A stretch of DNA of 64,000 bases from positions 992,001 through 1,056,000 of the forward strand of contig JBAIAA010000120.1 in NCBI GenBank assembly GCA_037893245.1, given 5' to 3'. How positions within the stretch are numbered: the stretch's first letter is position 1; each line of letters starts with the position of its first letter. The DNA comes from Crossaster papposus (lineage: Eukaryota > Echinodermata > Asteroidea > Velatida > Solasteridae). Shown in pieces: positions 34,301 to 40,352 of the stretch. The notes under the pieces were generated by a model that saw only the letters and a program-made list of their open reading frames with translations, did not search any database and was not told the origin of the DNA. A program made the position numbers and the translations under genes.

Positions 34301-37300
34301 AAGACATTTCCGGCCTTGCTCTTGGCGTGTTTTTTGCGTCATCCATTTTGAATCTGAGGAAAACTGTGCAAGTATATACAGTACGTCCTCCAACGCGAAC
34401 TGGTTAAGTAAACAATGCAGTACAGTATTTTTAAATTGGGAACGAGTCACAGACAGCGTAACGAACCACAATGGAATGCATTATTCCCAATCGGGCACAG
34501 GCGAGCATGGCCACCACCAGCTCATAAATCATGGGCATGTAGATAGCAACGCAGTCTCCTTTTTTGGCACCTGTAGCAAAAAGATGGAATAACATTAAAT
34601 TATTCCCAGAAGAGGCTGAATGTGTGTTCAAACTCTGGACAATTTAAGATTCTTTACAATGTTTGCCATAATTGTCACTCTACATACCGGTACAGTATGT
34701 ATAACCAAGCCTTAAAATTAACGCTTACCCACTTACCGGCGGTAAGTGTTTTTTTCAGCGGTAAGTGATTTTCAAAAATGGGTAAGTTGCTGGGTAAGTG
34801 ACTTTGAAGTATGATATGATTATCATGATGATATATGATAAAGAAATGATTTATAATCAAAGAAGTGAATTGTGTGAACGTTTTCTACTTTTACTAAAAG
34901 GCAAACACTTAGCTGTAATTTCATGTACAACCTCAAAATTTCACTCTTCAAAAAGGGTAAAAAATTGTCTTAATAAAAATATAACCAAAGAAGTGAATTG
35001 TGTGAACGTTTTCTACTTTTACTAAGGCAAAAACTTAGCTGTAATTTCGTGTACAACCTCAAAATTTCACTCTTTTAAAAAGGGTAAAAATTCGTCTTAA
35101 TAAAAATAACACTCAATTTGGCTGTGCAGAACAAACAAATAATCGTTTGCCTTCTCCATTAACTTGGCCAACTTTGCTTTTTCATCTTCTTTTGACAAAT
35201 TTCAACTATTTAGTTTAACACCTATTCTTCATGCACAAAGAGTCATGGGTTAAAAAAAACAATGAATGGTACAATGGACATGTATGCCAGCTGTAGAATT
35301 GGAGTAATGTAAACAGATGGGAGCCTTTTGTAGAGTACAATTTTCCCACGGCATTTCTGAACATGAAATTGTAACACTTTCATTTTACCGGTAGTTTGAT
35401 TTTGGGTGCTGCAATTTTTGGAAAGAGGTGTTTATGTAAAACTAAGTTTGTATTCATAAAATTGTTTTTTAAGGGATTTCGTATTTGTTCTTTGGGCAGG
35501 AGGGGTTGGTGGAGGGCAGGAGGGGTTGGTGGAGGGCAGGAGGGGTTGGTGGAGGGCAGGAGGGGTTGGTGGAGGGCAGGAGGGGTTGGTGGAGGGCAGG
35601 AGGGTTGGTGGAGGGCAGGAGGGGTTGGTGGAAGGCAGGAGGGGTTGGTGGAAGGCAGGAGGGGTTGGTGGAGGGCAGGAGGGGTTGGTGGAGGGCAGGA
35701 GGGGTTGGTGGAGGGCAGGAGGGGTTGGTGGAGGGCATGAGAGGTTGGTGGAGGGCAGGATTGGTTGGTGGAGGGCAGGAGGGGTTGGTGGAGGGCAGGA
35801 GGGGTTGGTGGAGGGCAGGAGGGGTTGGTGGAGGGCAGGAGGGTTGGTGGAGGGCAGGAGGGGTTGGTGGAAGGCAGGAGGGGTTGGTGGAGGGCAGGAG
35901 GGGTTGGTGGAGGGCAGGAGGGGTTGGTGGAGGGCAGGAGGGGTTGGTGGAGGGCATGAGAGGTTGGTGGAGGGCAGGATTGGTTGGTGGAGGGCAGGAG
36001 CAGTTGGTGGATGGCAGGAGGGGTTGGTGGAGGGCAGGAGGAGTTGGTGGAGGGCAGGAGGGGTTGGTGGAGGGCAGGAGGGGTTGGTGGAGGGCGGGAG
36101 GGGTTGGTGGAGGGCAGGAGGGGTTGGTGGAAGGCAGGAGGGGTTGGTGGAGGGCAGGAGGGGTTGGTGGAGGGCAGGAGGGATTGGTGGAGGGCAGGAG
36201 GGGTTGGTGGAGGGCAGGAGGGGATGGTGGAGGGCAGGAGGGGTTGGTAGGGGGCAGGAGGGGTTGGTAGGAGGCAGAAGGGGATGGTGGAGGGCAGGGG
36301 GGTTGGTAGGGGGCAGGAGGGGTTGGTGGAGGGCAAGAGGGGATGGTGGAGGGCAGGAGGGGTTGGTAGGGGGCAGGAGGGGTTGGTAGGGGGCAGGAGG
36401 GGTTGGTAGGGGGCAGGAGGGGTTGGTGGAGGTACAGGAGGTGGTTCAACTTACCAAAACCCTTGAGAACATTAGCAAACTTGCAGACTTCCTTAAGTAG
36501 CCGTCCATAGGTGATTGTTGAGCTGTCGTTTGGGTCATTTCCTTCCCTAAACAAACAAAAAGTCAAAGACTGCATTTTTACATCCAAAACAAATTAAAAT
36601 TGTGACGAAAAAAAAATCAGCACATAATATACAATTTTGTTGTGTTTTATTTTTAGGTTATCACCAAAGGTTTTGTAAAGATTTGTGTCAAGCAGTAGTT
36701 CTTATGTAGTTCTAGTTTTTTTGCGATCGCCGTCCAATTACAGGATATCTAGCGCAATAATTTTGTTGGATGCCTAGAATCATTTTTTTAAATTAAACTG
36801 ACCTCACCCTTTAATCCCTCAGCCTAATCCTCCTTTTGTTGATTGTTCATTTGGACTCATGCTGTATGTTGTCCTATATGTTTGTTTCTTGTACACAGTC
36901 ATTTAGTCTCTGAAGAAGATCTTGTTAAGATCGAAATATTAGGCCCTCTTAACTTATTTGATTTTTAATTAAACTTGTTAACCCCTTAAAACTATAGAAA
37001 CAAATCTGACAAAATGTATGTGCTGTTATTGCCAATATTATTTCTCCCAATCATCTGACACTTTTCAGAGGCGCTGCACAAGATCTAAGATCCTCTTAAC
37101 ATTAATCCTTTGATAGGATTTGTCGTCCCTTACCCTGGGAGCGATAAGCTCGTGGTTTCCTCTAAGTAATCATCCCCTGACTGTATAGCTTAATCAGTAT
37201 AAGTGTTGGTGGCATAGTGGCAGACGGACTGCATGTAACGTGTATCCATAGATATAATACATTTTACGTAAGACAATGTCTTTTAAAAAATATTTTTTGG

Positions 37301-38857
37301 GGGGGGCTGTGGCGGAAGTAACTAAAAATGTATTCCCGCAATTTGTGGCAGTATTAGAATGCAGATAATTATTATACATGTAATAATATTTACTAGGAAA
37401 AATATATAAAAATATATTTTGAGGGGGGGGGGGGGCTGTGGCGGAAGTACCTAAAAATGCATTCCTGCAATTTGTGGCAGTATTAGAATGCAGATAATTA
37501 TTATACATTACATGTAATAATATTTACTAGGAAAAATATATAAAAATATAATTTTGAGGGGGGGGGGGGGCTGTGGCGGAAGTACATGTACCTAAAAATG
37601 CATTCCTGAAATTTGTGGCAGTATTGGAATGCAGATAATTATTATACATGTAATAATATTAACTATGAAAAATATATAAAAAAATATTATTTTTTTTTGG
37701 GGGGGGGCTGTGGCGGAAGTACCTAAAAATGCATTCCCGAAATTTGTGGCAGTATTGGAATGCAGATAATTATTATACATGTAATAATATTTACTAGGAA
37801 AAATATCTAAAAATATTTTTTGAAGGGGGGGGGGGGGAGGGGGGGGGCTGTGGCGGACGTACCTAAAAATGCATTCCCGAAATTTGTGGCAGTATTGGAA
37901 TGCAGATAATTATTATACATGTAATAATATTTACTAGGAAAAATGTTTACTAGGAAAATTGTTTACTAAGAAAATGTTCACTTGAAAAGTAAACTTAAAA
38001 AAATAAATCCTAGCCCCGCCCGCAGCCCCGCCCCGCCCCCAGCCCCCCCCCCCCCCCCCCCCCCAGCCCCCGCCCCCCCCCCCCCCCCCCAGCCCCAGCC
38101 CCGCCCCCTTCCCCTTCCCCCCTCTAGCTCTATAAAGGGGTTGCATTGACGTCACGCACGCGCTACGCGTACGCGCTAATCGCACGTACAACCGGGCGGA
38201 GCGGTGAGGTCAAACTAAGTGTGTTTGACCTCACCGCTCCGCCCGGTTGTACGTGCGATTTGCGCGTACGCGTAGCGCGTGTGACATCATATGCATTAAC
38301 TTTATTGGAAAGTTAACTTTAAAAAAAACCACCTAGCCCCTAGCCTCCCCCCCCCCCCCCCCCCCCCCCCCCCCACTTCTCTCAGTCTCAAATTTAAAGT
38401 TTACGTTTCTCAAACATTCCTCCTACATGTCCTATATTTTCAGCCTAATCAAATTTAAACTTTTACAACATGATTACCTTATGTTATGCAATGAAAGTGA
38501 AATATTCAATAGGCCTGCCTACCAATAAAATGCAATCTTGTTTCCCTTTCCAGCTTTGACATGCCTGTCCAACACGTTGTAACACACATTGGTGGTGGCG
38601 CCCTGCATCCATTTGATGAACACGGCGCCGTCGTTCACGTTGAAATTGTACTCGAGGAATTTGCCCTCGGTGGGCGGCCGCTCGAAATGGAATTCCTTTG
38701 CGATATTTCCCCAAAACTTCTCCGGTTCCTCGATAGACTCTTTGTGCATTGCACGATACTGCTCCATGGAGCGAACATGGGCCCCATTTTGGATTTCTTT
38801 GCTGGGAAAGTAGAATTTTTGAGAGTTCATTGATGAGTCGCCCTTGGGATTCGCCAT
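16331..38857 (-). CDS. ACSS2: Acetyl-CoA synthetase (cytosolic/nuclear type), 16 coding exons
   Basis: The exons in transcript order are 38523-38857, 36455-36546, 34467-34570, 33240-33312, 32551-32626, 25335-25446, 23450-23565, 22331-22523, 21622-21755, 20490-20622, 19696-19752, 19027-19107, 18374-18482, 17654-17853, 16887-16932 and 16331-16563. Every junction is GT-AG and in phase: 2094 nt, 697 aa, close to the ~700 aa of vertebrate ACSS2. The enzyme makes acetyl-CoA from acetate, ATP and CoA for lipid synthesis and histone acetylation. Adenylate-forming marks seen: [11 protein letters not shown] (about 301-311, split by intron 7), QTETGGH (split by intron 10), YYKTGDG (about 533-539), [12 protein letters not shown] (about 552-563) and [11 protein letters not shown] (about 641-651, catalytic Lys 647). 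No mitochondrial leader is obvious, favouring ACSS2 over ACSS1. The intron 3 donor (GTTCGT) is weak. Intron 5 (7.1 kb) hosts two GPCR genes. Confidence 0.96.
16933..17083 (-). mobile_element. Truncated family-A MITE in ACSS2 intron 14
   Basis: Family-A words are present (aacaacataagaaccgctgc, ctcagcatccatgatt, aggtcagttaaacgatattt), but only about 150 bp remains. It abuts the acceptor side of exon 15 (exon end 16932), so the polypyrimidine tract of this acceptor borders MITE sequence. Confidence 0.75.
17340..17585. mobile_element. Family-C MITE (copy C1), ACSS2 intron 14
   Basis: The terminal inverted repeats are ctggggccaatttcatagag and ctatgaaattgggcccag, about 245 bp apart. The inner part is rich in aagcacaa / ttgtgctta words that also pair. 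There is no ORF. The superfamily is not certain from the ends alone. Confidence 0.85.
17878..18119. mobile_element. Family-B MITE (copy B3), ACSS2 intron 13
   Basis: It starts TTAACCAGTTCACGCCGG and ends CCGGCGCGAACTGGTTAA, with TTAA at both borders. The internal words gaagcacacccatgcatttc and ttgctcgtggcgtgtttat are shared with B4-B7. It lies about 25 bp upstream (in transcript sense) of exon 14. Confidence 0.9.
18650..19026 (-). repeat. Minisatellite (~32-bp unit) built on the ACSS2 exon 12 splice donor
   Basis: About 12 degenerate copies are present. On the minus strand the unit reads like GATATCTGGTAAGCAAATTG followed by CTTGTCTGTGAGG. The true exon 12 end (...GTCTGTGAGGGATATCTG, then GTAAGC at 19021-19026) matches the unit, so the repeat appears to be an amplification of the exon-intron junction. 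Most copies keep TGGTAAGC, so the array carries many donor-like sites just downstream of the real one. Confidence 0.85.
19299..19647 (-). mobile_element. Family-A MITE (copy A4), ACSS2 intron 11
   Basis: TTAA-bounded, with ends TTAAAGGTACGATACACTATT and a matching inverse. It contains aaatatcttactcatttga and caggtcagttaaacgacatt. It lies ~50 bp below exon 11 (19696-19752), inside intron 11. Confidence 0.85.
20222..20445. mobile_element. Family-C MITE (copy C2), right end eroded, ACSS2 intron 10
   Basis: The left end aggggccaatttcacggagc is intact. The body words tttattgtttttgattgata, aattttggccgataacttg and agcaagacttttttgtgcta are in order. The right terminal repeat is lost, about 45 bp from exon 10. 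Confidence 0.75.
21225..21575. repeat. Dispersed repeat with retroelement-like tail, ACSS2 intron 9
   Basis: The 21340-21390 part is an inverted copy of 3245-3300. The 21497-21560 part (tctgaagaagatcttgttaa, then gatcgaaatattaggccctc) recurs almost exactly at 36.91 kb. The palindromic gatcttgttaagatc inside a gaagaag...cgaaata frame looks like a 3' end of a retroelement, but the class is not provable here. Confidence 0.5.
22021..22262. mobile_element. Family-C MITE (copy C3), ACSS2 intron 8
   Basis: It starts ctggggccaatttcatagag. The body is aaaaagtcttgctcagta ... tgctaagcaaattgttgtgc, ending at gctaagcag. It is about 70 bp from exon 8. The right terminal repeat is shortened. Confidence 0.8.
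22785..22856. mobile_element. Terminal fragment of a family-B MITE at the minisatellite edge
   Basis: The words cggatcgagaatcgtgaaaa and gcgtctaggcccaat are family-B terminal sequence. It then runs into gttgcaaactggttag, which is the B end (gcgaactggttaa) and also the start of the adjoining 26-bp tandem repeat. Confidence 0.6.
22847..23413. repeat. 26-bp minisatellite, ~22 copies, ACSS2 intron 7
   Basis: The unit gttgcaaactggttaggtca + ttcaga (26 bp) is repeated head to tail with almost no divergence. The main variant is gttgaaaac in a few copies. It begins about 35 bp downstream of the exon 7 donor (23448-23449, transcript sense). There are no unique spacers between copies, so it is not a CRISPR-like array. 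Confidence 0.95.
24100..24174. mobile_element. Family-B MITE end fragment, ACSS2 intron 6
   Basis: gaggttcgtgaaaaataatc, gtcaaaataatcc and ggcgcgaactggttaa match the right third of family B. The left part is replaced by T- and A-rich sequence and by an inverted pair of words (atgttatgttggcgtaac against gttacgccaacataaca) at 23.75 and 24.05 kb. Confidence 0.7.
24245..24870. repeat. GAGTC-rich simple repeat within an inverted-repeat block, ACSS2 intron 6
   Basis: Interspersed gagtcgagtc and a (GAGTCT)n core at about 24765-24825. The block is bracketed by cagagttgtaacgagtcact on the left and gactcgagtcattacaactctg on the right, which are inverse to each other. The simple repeat may therefore have grown inside an inverted-repeat element. 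Confidence 0.8.
26254..26496. mobile_element. Family-B MITE (copy B4), ACSS2 intron 5
   Basis: TTAACCAGTTCGAACCAGG to CCGGCGCGAACTGGTTAA. The right-hand TTAA (26493-26496) is shared with a family-A fragment that starts immediately after it. Confidence 0.9.
26493..26638 (-). mobile_element. Truncated family-A MITE abutting B4
   Basis: It starts at the shared TTAA with cggtaggatacaccatttgc and continues through tttactaccgaattattaag to attgctgcgaaaactta. It is then cut off, so only about 145 bp of the ~370-bp element remains. Confidence 0.8.
27215..27375 (-). mobile_element. SINE-like element, ACSS2 intron 5
   Basis: On the minus strand the element reads gtgccgtggccttgtggtct (A-box region), then ggttgtaggtttaagtccgg (degenerate B box), then gtgtgcccttgggcaaggca and ctttgtctct. 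The body start is of the same type as the SINE at 15.9 kb. It lies just upstream of the plus-strand GPCR gene. Confidence 0.65.
27911..28981 (+). CDS. Rhodopsin-type (class A) GPCR, intronless, orphan
   Basis: A single exon of 356 aa from the first ATG in frame; ATG at 27968 (MGNVTEYE) is an alternative start. Seven hydrophobic spans are visible. Class A marks: GN in TM1 (51-52), LAAYD in TM2 (76-80), Cys 106 and Cys 184 placed for the TM3-ECL2 disulphide, AERY (129-132) in place of DRY, CWTP (258-261) in TM6, and NVFIY (295-299) in place of NPxxY. An Asn-Val-Thr site precedes TM1, and the tail is short and basic. The ligand cannot be inferred. It lies inside ACSS2 intron 5, antisense to ACSS2, and is tail to tail with a related receptor 855 bp away. 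Intronless clustered class A receptors are known in echinoderm expansions, which fits. AATAAA near 29273 may end the transcript. Confidence 0.9.
   Translation: MYDFEETSINIEVEIAGFAMGNVTEYEKLSPYLVALRTCFVAIVVILIIVGNALSIAVTHSMQGLPDSTKILMISLAAYDLLTGITAISNVVASAFDCWPFGDLYCSVNRTIDASCCCMSIILIVLMNAERYVAVTMPFRFPILCAKRRVMTVVLIASIGSLVVQICLTYFKEVKIEFETVLICDVVFNGTVYEISVLFFLVVLPLVVLTYIYLRLIKLSQNHVVMLNKGKNVDNENRFRDNKALRAFLVVTILFAVCWTPLRVVRVITAVTGSAQPIWMTFTAKGFAVSNSFFNVFIYSFFNRSFRQAAKRLMMPYFPCFKSATVTPVIMPSFKNVTLHRPVRRKGKAAFISVEL
29836..30840 (-). CDS. Rhodopsin-type (class A) GPCR, intronless, orphan, paralogue of the neighbour
   Basis: A single exon of 334 aa starting [10 protein letters not shown]; the ATG is at 30838-30840. 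Marks seen: N-terminal Asn sites (NTS, NST), GN in TM1 (54-55), LND in TM2 (81-83), Cys 109 and Cys 188 for the disulphide, FERY (132-135), CWLP (262-265), and NVFIY (299-303) in place of NPxxY. Shared words with the plus-strand neighbour ([41 protein letters not shown]) show common descent. It is transcribed in the same sense as the host gene ACSS2, within intron 5. AATAAA on minus near 29575 is a candidate polyA signal. The ligand is unknown; a peptide or amine receptor cannot be told apart from sequence alone. Confidence 0.9.
   Translation of the reverse strand: MVNTSLDFLSTEEGFPVCNSTQQSLPEDEITLSLFVVILRTSVIAIVTLTILVGNLFSIAVMLRISDIPQSTQILMIAMALNDLLVGLMALPSIPASALQRWPFGQTFCEINGYLFGTFCIMSINVMLNINFERYIAVTRPFRFEAMFTKKKLIAGLLINFALTFASIIGMLNIFNVQIVFHPESVICTSRSVSLAIELITLCTCFILPLIIQTIIYKRLIQISKDHAQRLNWNKTEEAKPGFLDNKAMRTFLIIAVTFTACWLPVTVGRTLQASEAVSLPAWINFLVSWLSVASSFCNVFIYFFVGHSFKLAARKMLAERFVCCQTSVMPVLT
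30960..31153 (+). repeat. tRNA-like module with upstream body
   Basis: From 31086 the text reads agatagctcagttagtagag (A box) then gcaggttcgagtctcgcc (B box). An upstream leader (gacttctgactagcgccctc, caaagatactgac) also precedes the tRNA-like unit at 40.1 kb in inverse orientation. The T stem is poor and the acceptor stem does not pair, so it is a repeat family and not a functional tRNA. Confidence 0.6.
31911..32138. mobile_element. Family-B MITE (copy B5), ACSS2 intron 5
   Basis: TTAACCAGTTCGCAATAATT at the left and GATGCAAACTGGTTAA at the right. The body words gaagcacacctggctccgg and cttgctcgtgacgtgtttat are present but diverged, so this is an older copy. Confidence 0.85.
32795..33030. 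repeat. Dispersed repeat G, ACSS2 intron 4
   Basis: ccctaaccgtcg then gaattcatcaaaatccattc, ttcggcggattcaggatacc and tagcagtactgcaagat, matching 11.1 kb and 45.6 kb. Repeat F follows directly. Confidence 0.7.
33031..33175 (-). repeat. Dispersed repeat F, inverted copy, ACSS2 intron 4
   Basis: actctaaccctccggggtat to ctggcagggttagggt; the inverse of the copy at 11641-11787. The two are long and similar enough to be recent relatives. It ends 65 bp from exon 4. Confidence 0.75.
33841..34159 (+). mobile_element. Family-A MITE (copy A6), ACSS2 intron 3
   Basis: TTAAAAGATAGGATACACC to GGTGTATCCTACCTTTAA, with a small internal deletion relative to A2. Its right TTAA (34156-34159) is also the left TTAA of the next element. 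Confidence 0.85.
34156..34407. mobile_element. Family-B MITE (copy B6), ACSS2 intron 3
   Basis: TTAACCACTTCGCGCCGGG to CCAACGCGAACTGGTTAA. It directly follows A6 and shares one TTAA with it. It ends 60 bp below exon 3 (34467). Confidence 0.9.
34858..35108. repeat. ~127-bp tandem duplication, ACSS2 intron 2
   Basis: Two adjacent near-identical blocks begin with caaagaagtgaattgtgtga at about 34858 and 34986. They differ by a few indels. No function is apparent. Confidence 0.85.
35490..36443. repeat. 20-bp G-rich minisatellite, ~47 copies, ACSS2 intron 2
   Basis: The unit ggttggtggagggcaggagg (20 bp) is tandem over ~950 bp and ends about 6 bp from the exon 2 donor (36449-36454). A variant pair (gggcatgagagg at about 35736 and 35955, 219 bp apart) shows an 11-unit internal duplication. 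The plus strand has dense GG/GGG runs able to form G-quadruplexes. Because 20 is not a multiple of 3 and the repeat lacks stops, open frames of more than 260 codons run through it on both strands; these are artefacts. Confidence 0.95.
36685..36790 (+). mobile_element. Internal family-A MITE fragment, ACSS2 intron 1
   Basis: Words agcagtagttcttatgtagt, tttttttgcgatcgccgtcc, attacaggatatctagcgca and ttggatgcctagaatcat match the middle of family A. Both termini are missing. Confidence 0.7.
36903..36970. repeat. Second copy of the gatcttgttaagatc repeat tail
   Basis: tctctgaagaagatcttgtt, then aagatcgaaatattaggccc, then tcttaacttatttgattt. It matches 21497-21565 almost exactly and precedes an unrelated sequence, as expected for the shared 3' end of a dispersed element. 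Confidence 0.65.
37270..37945. repeat. ~137-bp tandem repeat with G-runs, 5 copies, ACSS2 intron 1
   Basis: The word ggctgtggcgga recurs at roughly 37.31, 37.43, 37.57, 37.71 and 37.85 kb. Each unit has a G-run of 7-14, then gtacctaaaaatgcattccc, tttgtggcagtattgg and taataatatttactagga. The G-runs vary in length between copies. Confidence 0.9.
38013..38122. repeat. Poly-C / CCCCGCC tract
   Basis: Over 100 bp of almost pure C with scattered A and G (agccccc, cgccccc). A second C-tract lies at 38344-38375 on the far side of the hairpin. Exact run lengths may be assembly-sensitive. Confidence 0.85.
38140..38300. repeat. Long near-perfect hairpin, ~75-bp arms, ACSS2 intron 1
   Basis: The left arm 38140-38214 pairs with the right arm 38224-38300 across a ~9-nt loop (ctaagtgtg). 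Arm words include gcgctacgcgtacgcgc and acaaccgggcggagcggtga. The GC-rich arms sit between two C-tracts. The left arm contains tgacgtca, a CRE-type site. It looks like a small palindromic transposon. Confidence 0.9.
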
Positions 38858-38880
38858 TTTGTATCAGCCGGCAAAATTCA

Positions 38881-39110
38881 GGGGCCAATTTCACGCGGAG
38901 CATGCATGCTAAGCACAACGATTTGCTTAGCACAACAAAGTCTTGCTCAGTAAAAAAAAAGGTTACCAGCCAAAATGTCATGTTTTTCGTGCTAAGAAAA
39001 AAGTCAGCTGAATATCAATCACAACAAATAAATATAACGTAAACATTTGGTCTGTAACTCTGTTTTTGCCAGGCTAAGCAAATATTTGTGCTTAGCAGCT
39101 CCGTGAATTT
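38881..39110. mobile_element. Family-C MITE (copy C4) in the ACSS2 5' leader
   Basis: ggggccaatttcacgcggag to gcttagcagctccgtgaattt. It starts 23 bp upstream of the ACSS2 ATG. No AG acceptor is present between the element and the ATG, so either the element is transcribed as 5' UTR or it supplies an acceptor. Confidence 0.8.
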
Positions 39111-39379
39111 AGTCGATCGGACGACCACGGACGTACGTACGCGGCCATGTGACACGGCAACAGCGCCACCAGTTGTTTGCAGCTAGCTGTGCGTGGTCTA
39201 AAATTTGGGCCGATTTAATATTCATACATTAGATGTATTTAAGAAGTGATTTCTACGATTCTCTCGGGCAAACATATCAAAAGATAGATTGATATGATAG
39301 GAATAGACACCGTTTTTATTGGTCCCGGAAAGACGGTAGAAAACAAGTATTTAGTCGGGGTACACGTTTCACTAATCGT

Positions 39380-39480
39380 CTGCTCATGTCACGTGGTGTC
39401 ATGGGCGGGGCAAATTTAAAGACCTCTGATTGGCCAGAACAAAAATGAGGCCACTGTACTGGAACAGACGTGTGTGACGT
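39380..39480 (-). promoter_or_regulatory. Candidate ACSS2 promoter (E-box, GC box, CCAAT box)
   Basis: CACGTG at 39390-39395, gggcggggc at 39403-39411 and gattggcca at 39428-39436 lie within 50 bp. This cluster, ~530 bp upstream of the ATG, is typical of a TATA-less promoter. CACGTG and the overlapping cacgtggtgtc are the kind of site bound by bHLH-Zip factors such as SREBP, which controls mammalian ACSS2; that link is inference. Confidence 0.45.
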
Positions 39481-39865
39481 GTAGTTTTCCCAGGGTCGTT
39501 CATTATTCAAAAATAGTGTCAATTTGTTTTACTTTTAATCCAATAGCCCAACTTATATCCCTTACCTGTCAAATATGTTATTCCAAACTTCCAATTTCAC
39601 AAAGAAAACACAAAATTGAGGACAGAAACAACATGCCTTTCTGCACAGCAATCAAAATTTATTAAGAATTTCATTTATACATTTCTTGTAAGCATTTAGA
39701 ACAGACAATACATAATTACAATTGTTGACATCAATCGAAGGAAACATACATGTAGATACACATCCAAAACTTTAATTTTCACGAGTCTTAGTTTTATGTT
39801 TGACTTGCAGAAACCGGGACTAGATTCTTGGGTAAAAACTCTTTCAAAACTTTGTGGACAAAAAA

Positions 39866-39915
39866 AATCGATGAAAAACTTATCTTTTTGTTAAAAGATA
39901 AGTTTTTCATCGATT
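39866..39915. terminator. Short perfect hairpin, ~22-bp arms
   Basis: aatcgatgaaaaacttatct pairs with agataagtttttcatcgatt across a 5-7 nt loop. It is listed under this type only as a stem-loop; there is no evidence for transcription termination, and it may be a tiny palindromic repeat. Confidence 0.5.
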
Positions 39916-40041
39916 CCCAATAAATCCATATTAAGCTGGCAGAATGGTTTCCAGACTTCTTTGGAATTTTTGAATATTTTTTAACTTCAAGCCCCCTAAC
40001 AAAATAACAATTTATGAAAATTGAACAAAGACATTTACTGG

Positions 40042-40175
40042 AACGGGGCTAGAACCAGCGACCTCCAGATTGACGTTCCGGTGCTCTACCAACTGAGCTA
40101 TCTAGCCCCGTGTTAGTGGTTCCCCAAATTAGTCAATATCTTTGTTCAGGGGCGCTAGTCAGAAGTTATAAACCT
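40042..40175 (-). repeat. tRNA-like module with leader, minus strand
   Basis: On minus: the leader ttataacttctgactagcgc, then gatagctcagttggtagagc (A box) and gctggttctagccccg (B-box region). The anticodon arm CCGGA/TCTGG pairs with a loop containing GTC, but position 33 is C, the T stem has a mismatch and the acceptor pairs poorly. It is the same family as 30.96-31.15 kb, and a tRNA pseudogene or SINE-like repeat is more likely than a live tRNA. Confidence 0.6.
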
Positions 40176-40352
40176 GTAAATGCCATGTGTCCGGGAAAAA
40201 ACAAAACGGGGATTACTCAAAGAGGATTTTTTTTTTTTTTCATTACAAATTTTTGTTCAACAATTTTTACTTCAATAATCAAATTATTTTAGTATTTGGC
40301 TAAAATTTTCTTGTGAAACGGTACGTGTAAATTATCTGTTAACAATCATATA

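Noticed and set aside
35380..36587. Open frames of 261-372 codons on both strands (Pro/Thr-rich or Gly/Arg/Trp-rich)
   Set aside because: They are the 20-bp minisatellite read in several frames. The one that begins MDVKMQS includes only ACSS2 exon 2 and then runs into the intron.
37934..38191. Gly-rich 85-codon minus frame
   Set aside because: Produced by the poly-C tract and hairpin; not a protein.
40042..40110. Functional tRNA gene on minus (anticodon GTC)
   Set aside because: Position 33 is C instead of T, the acceptor stem has mismatches and the T stem has one; a relative with worse pairing exists at 31.1 kb. Called a tRNA-like repeat.
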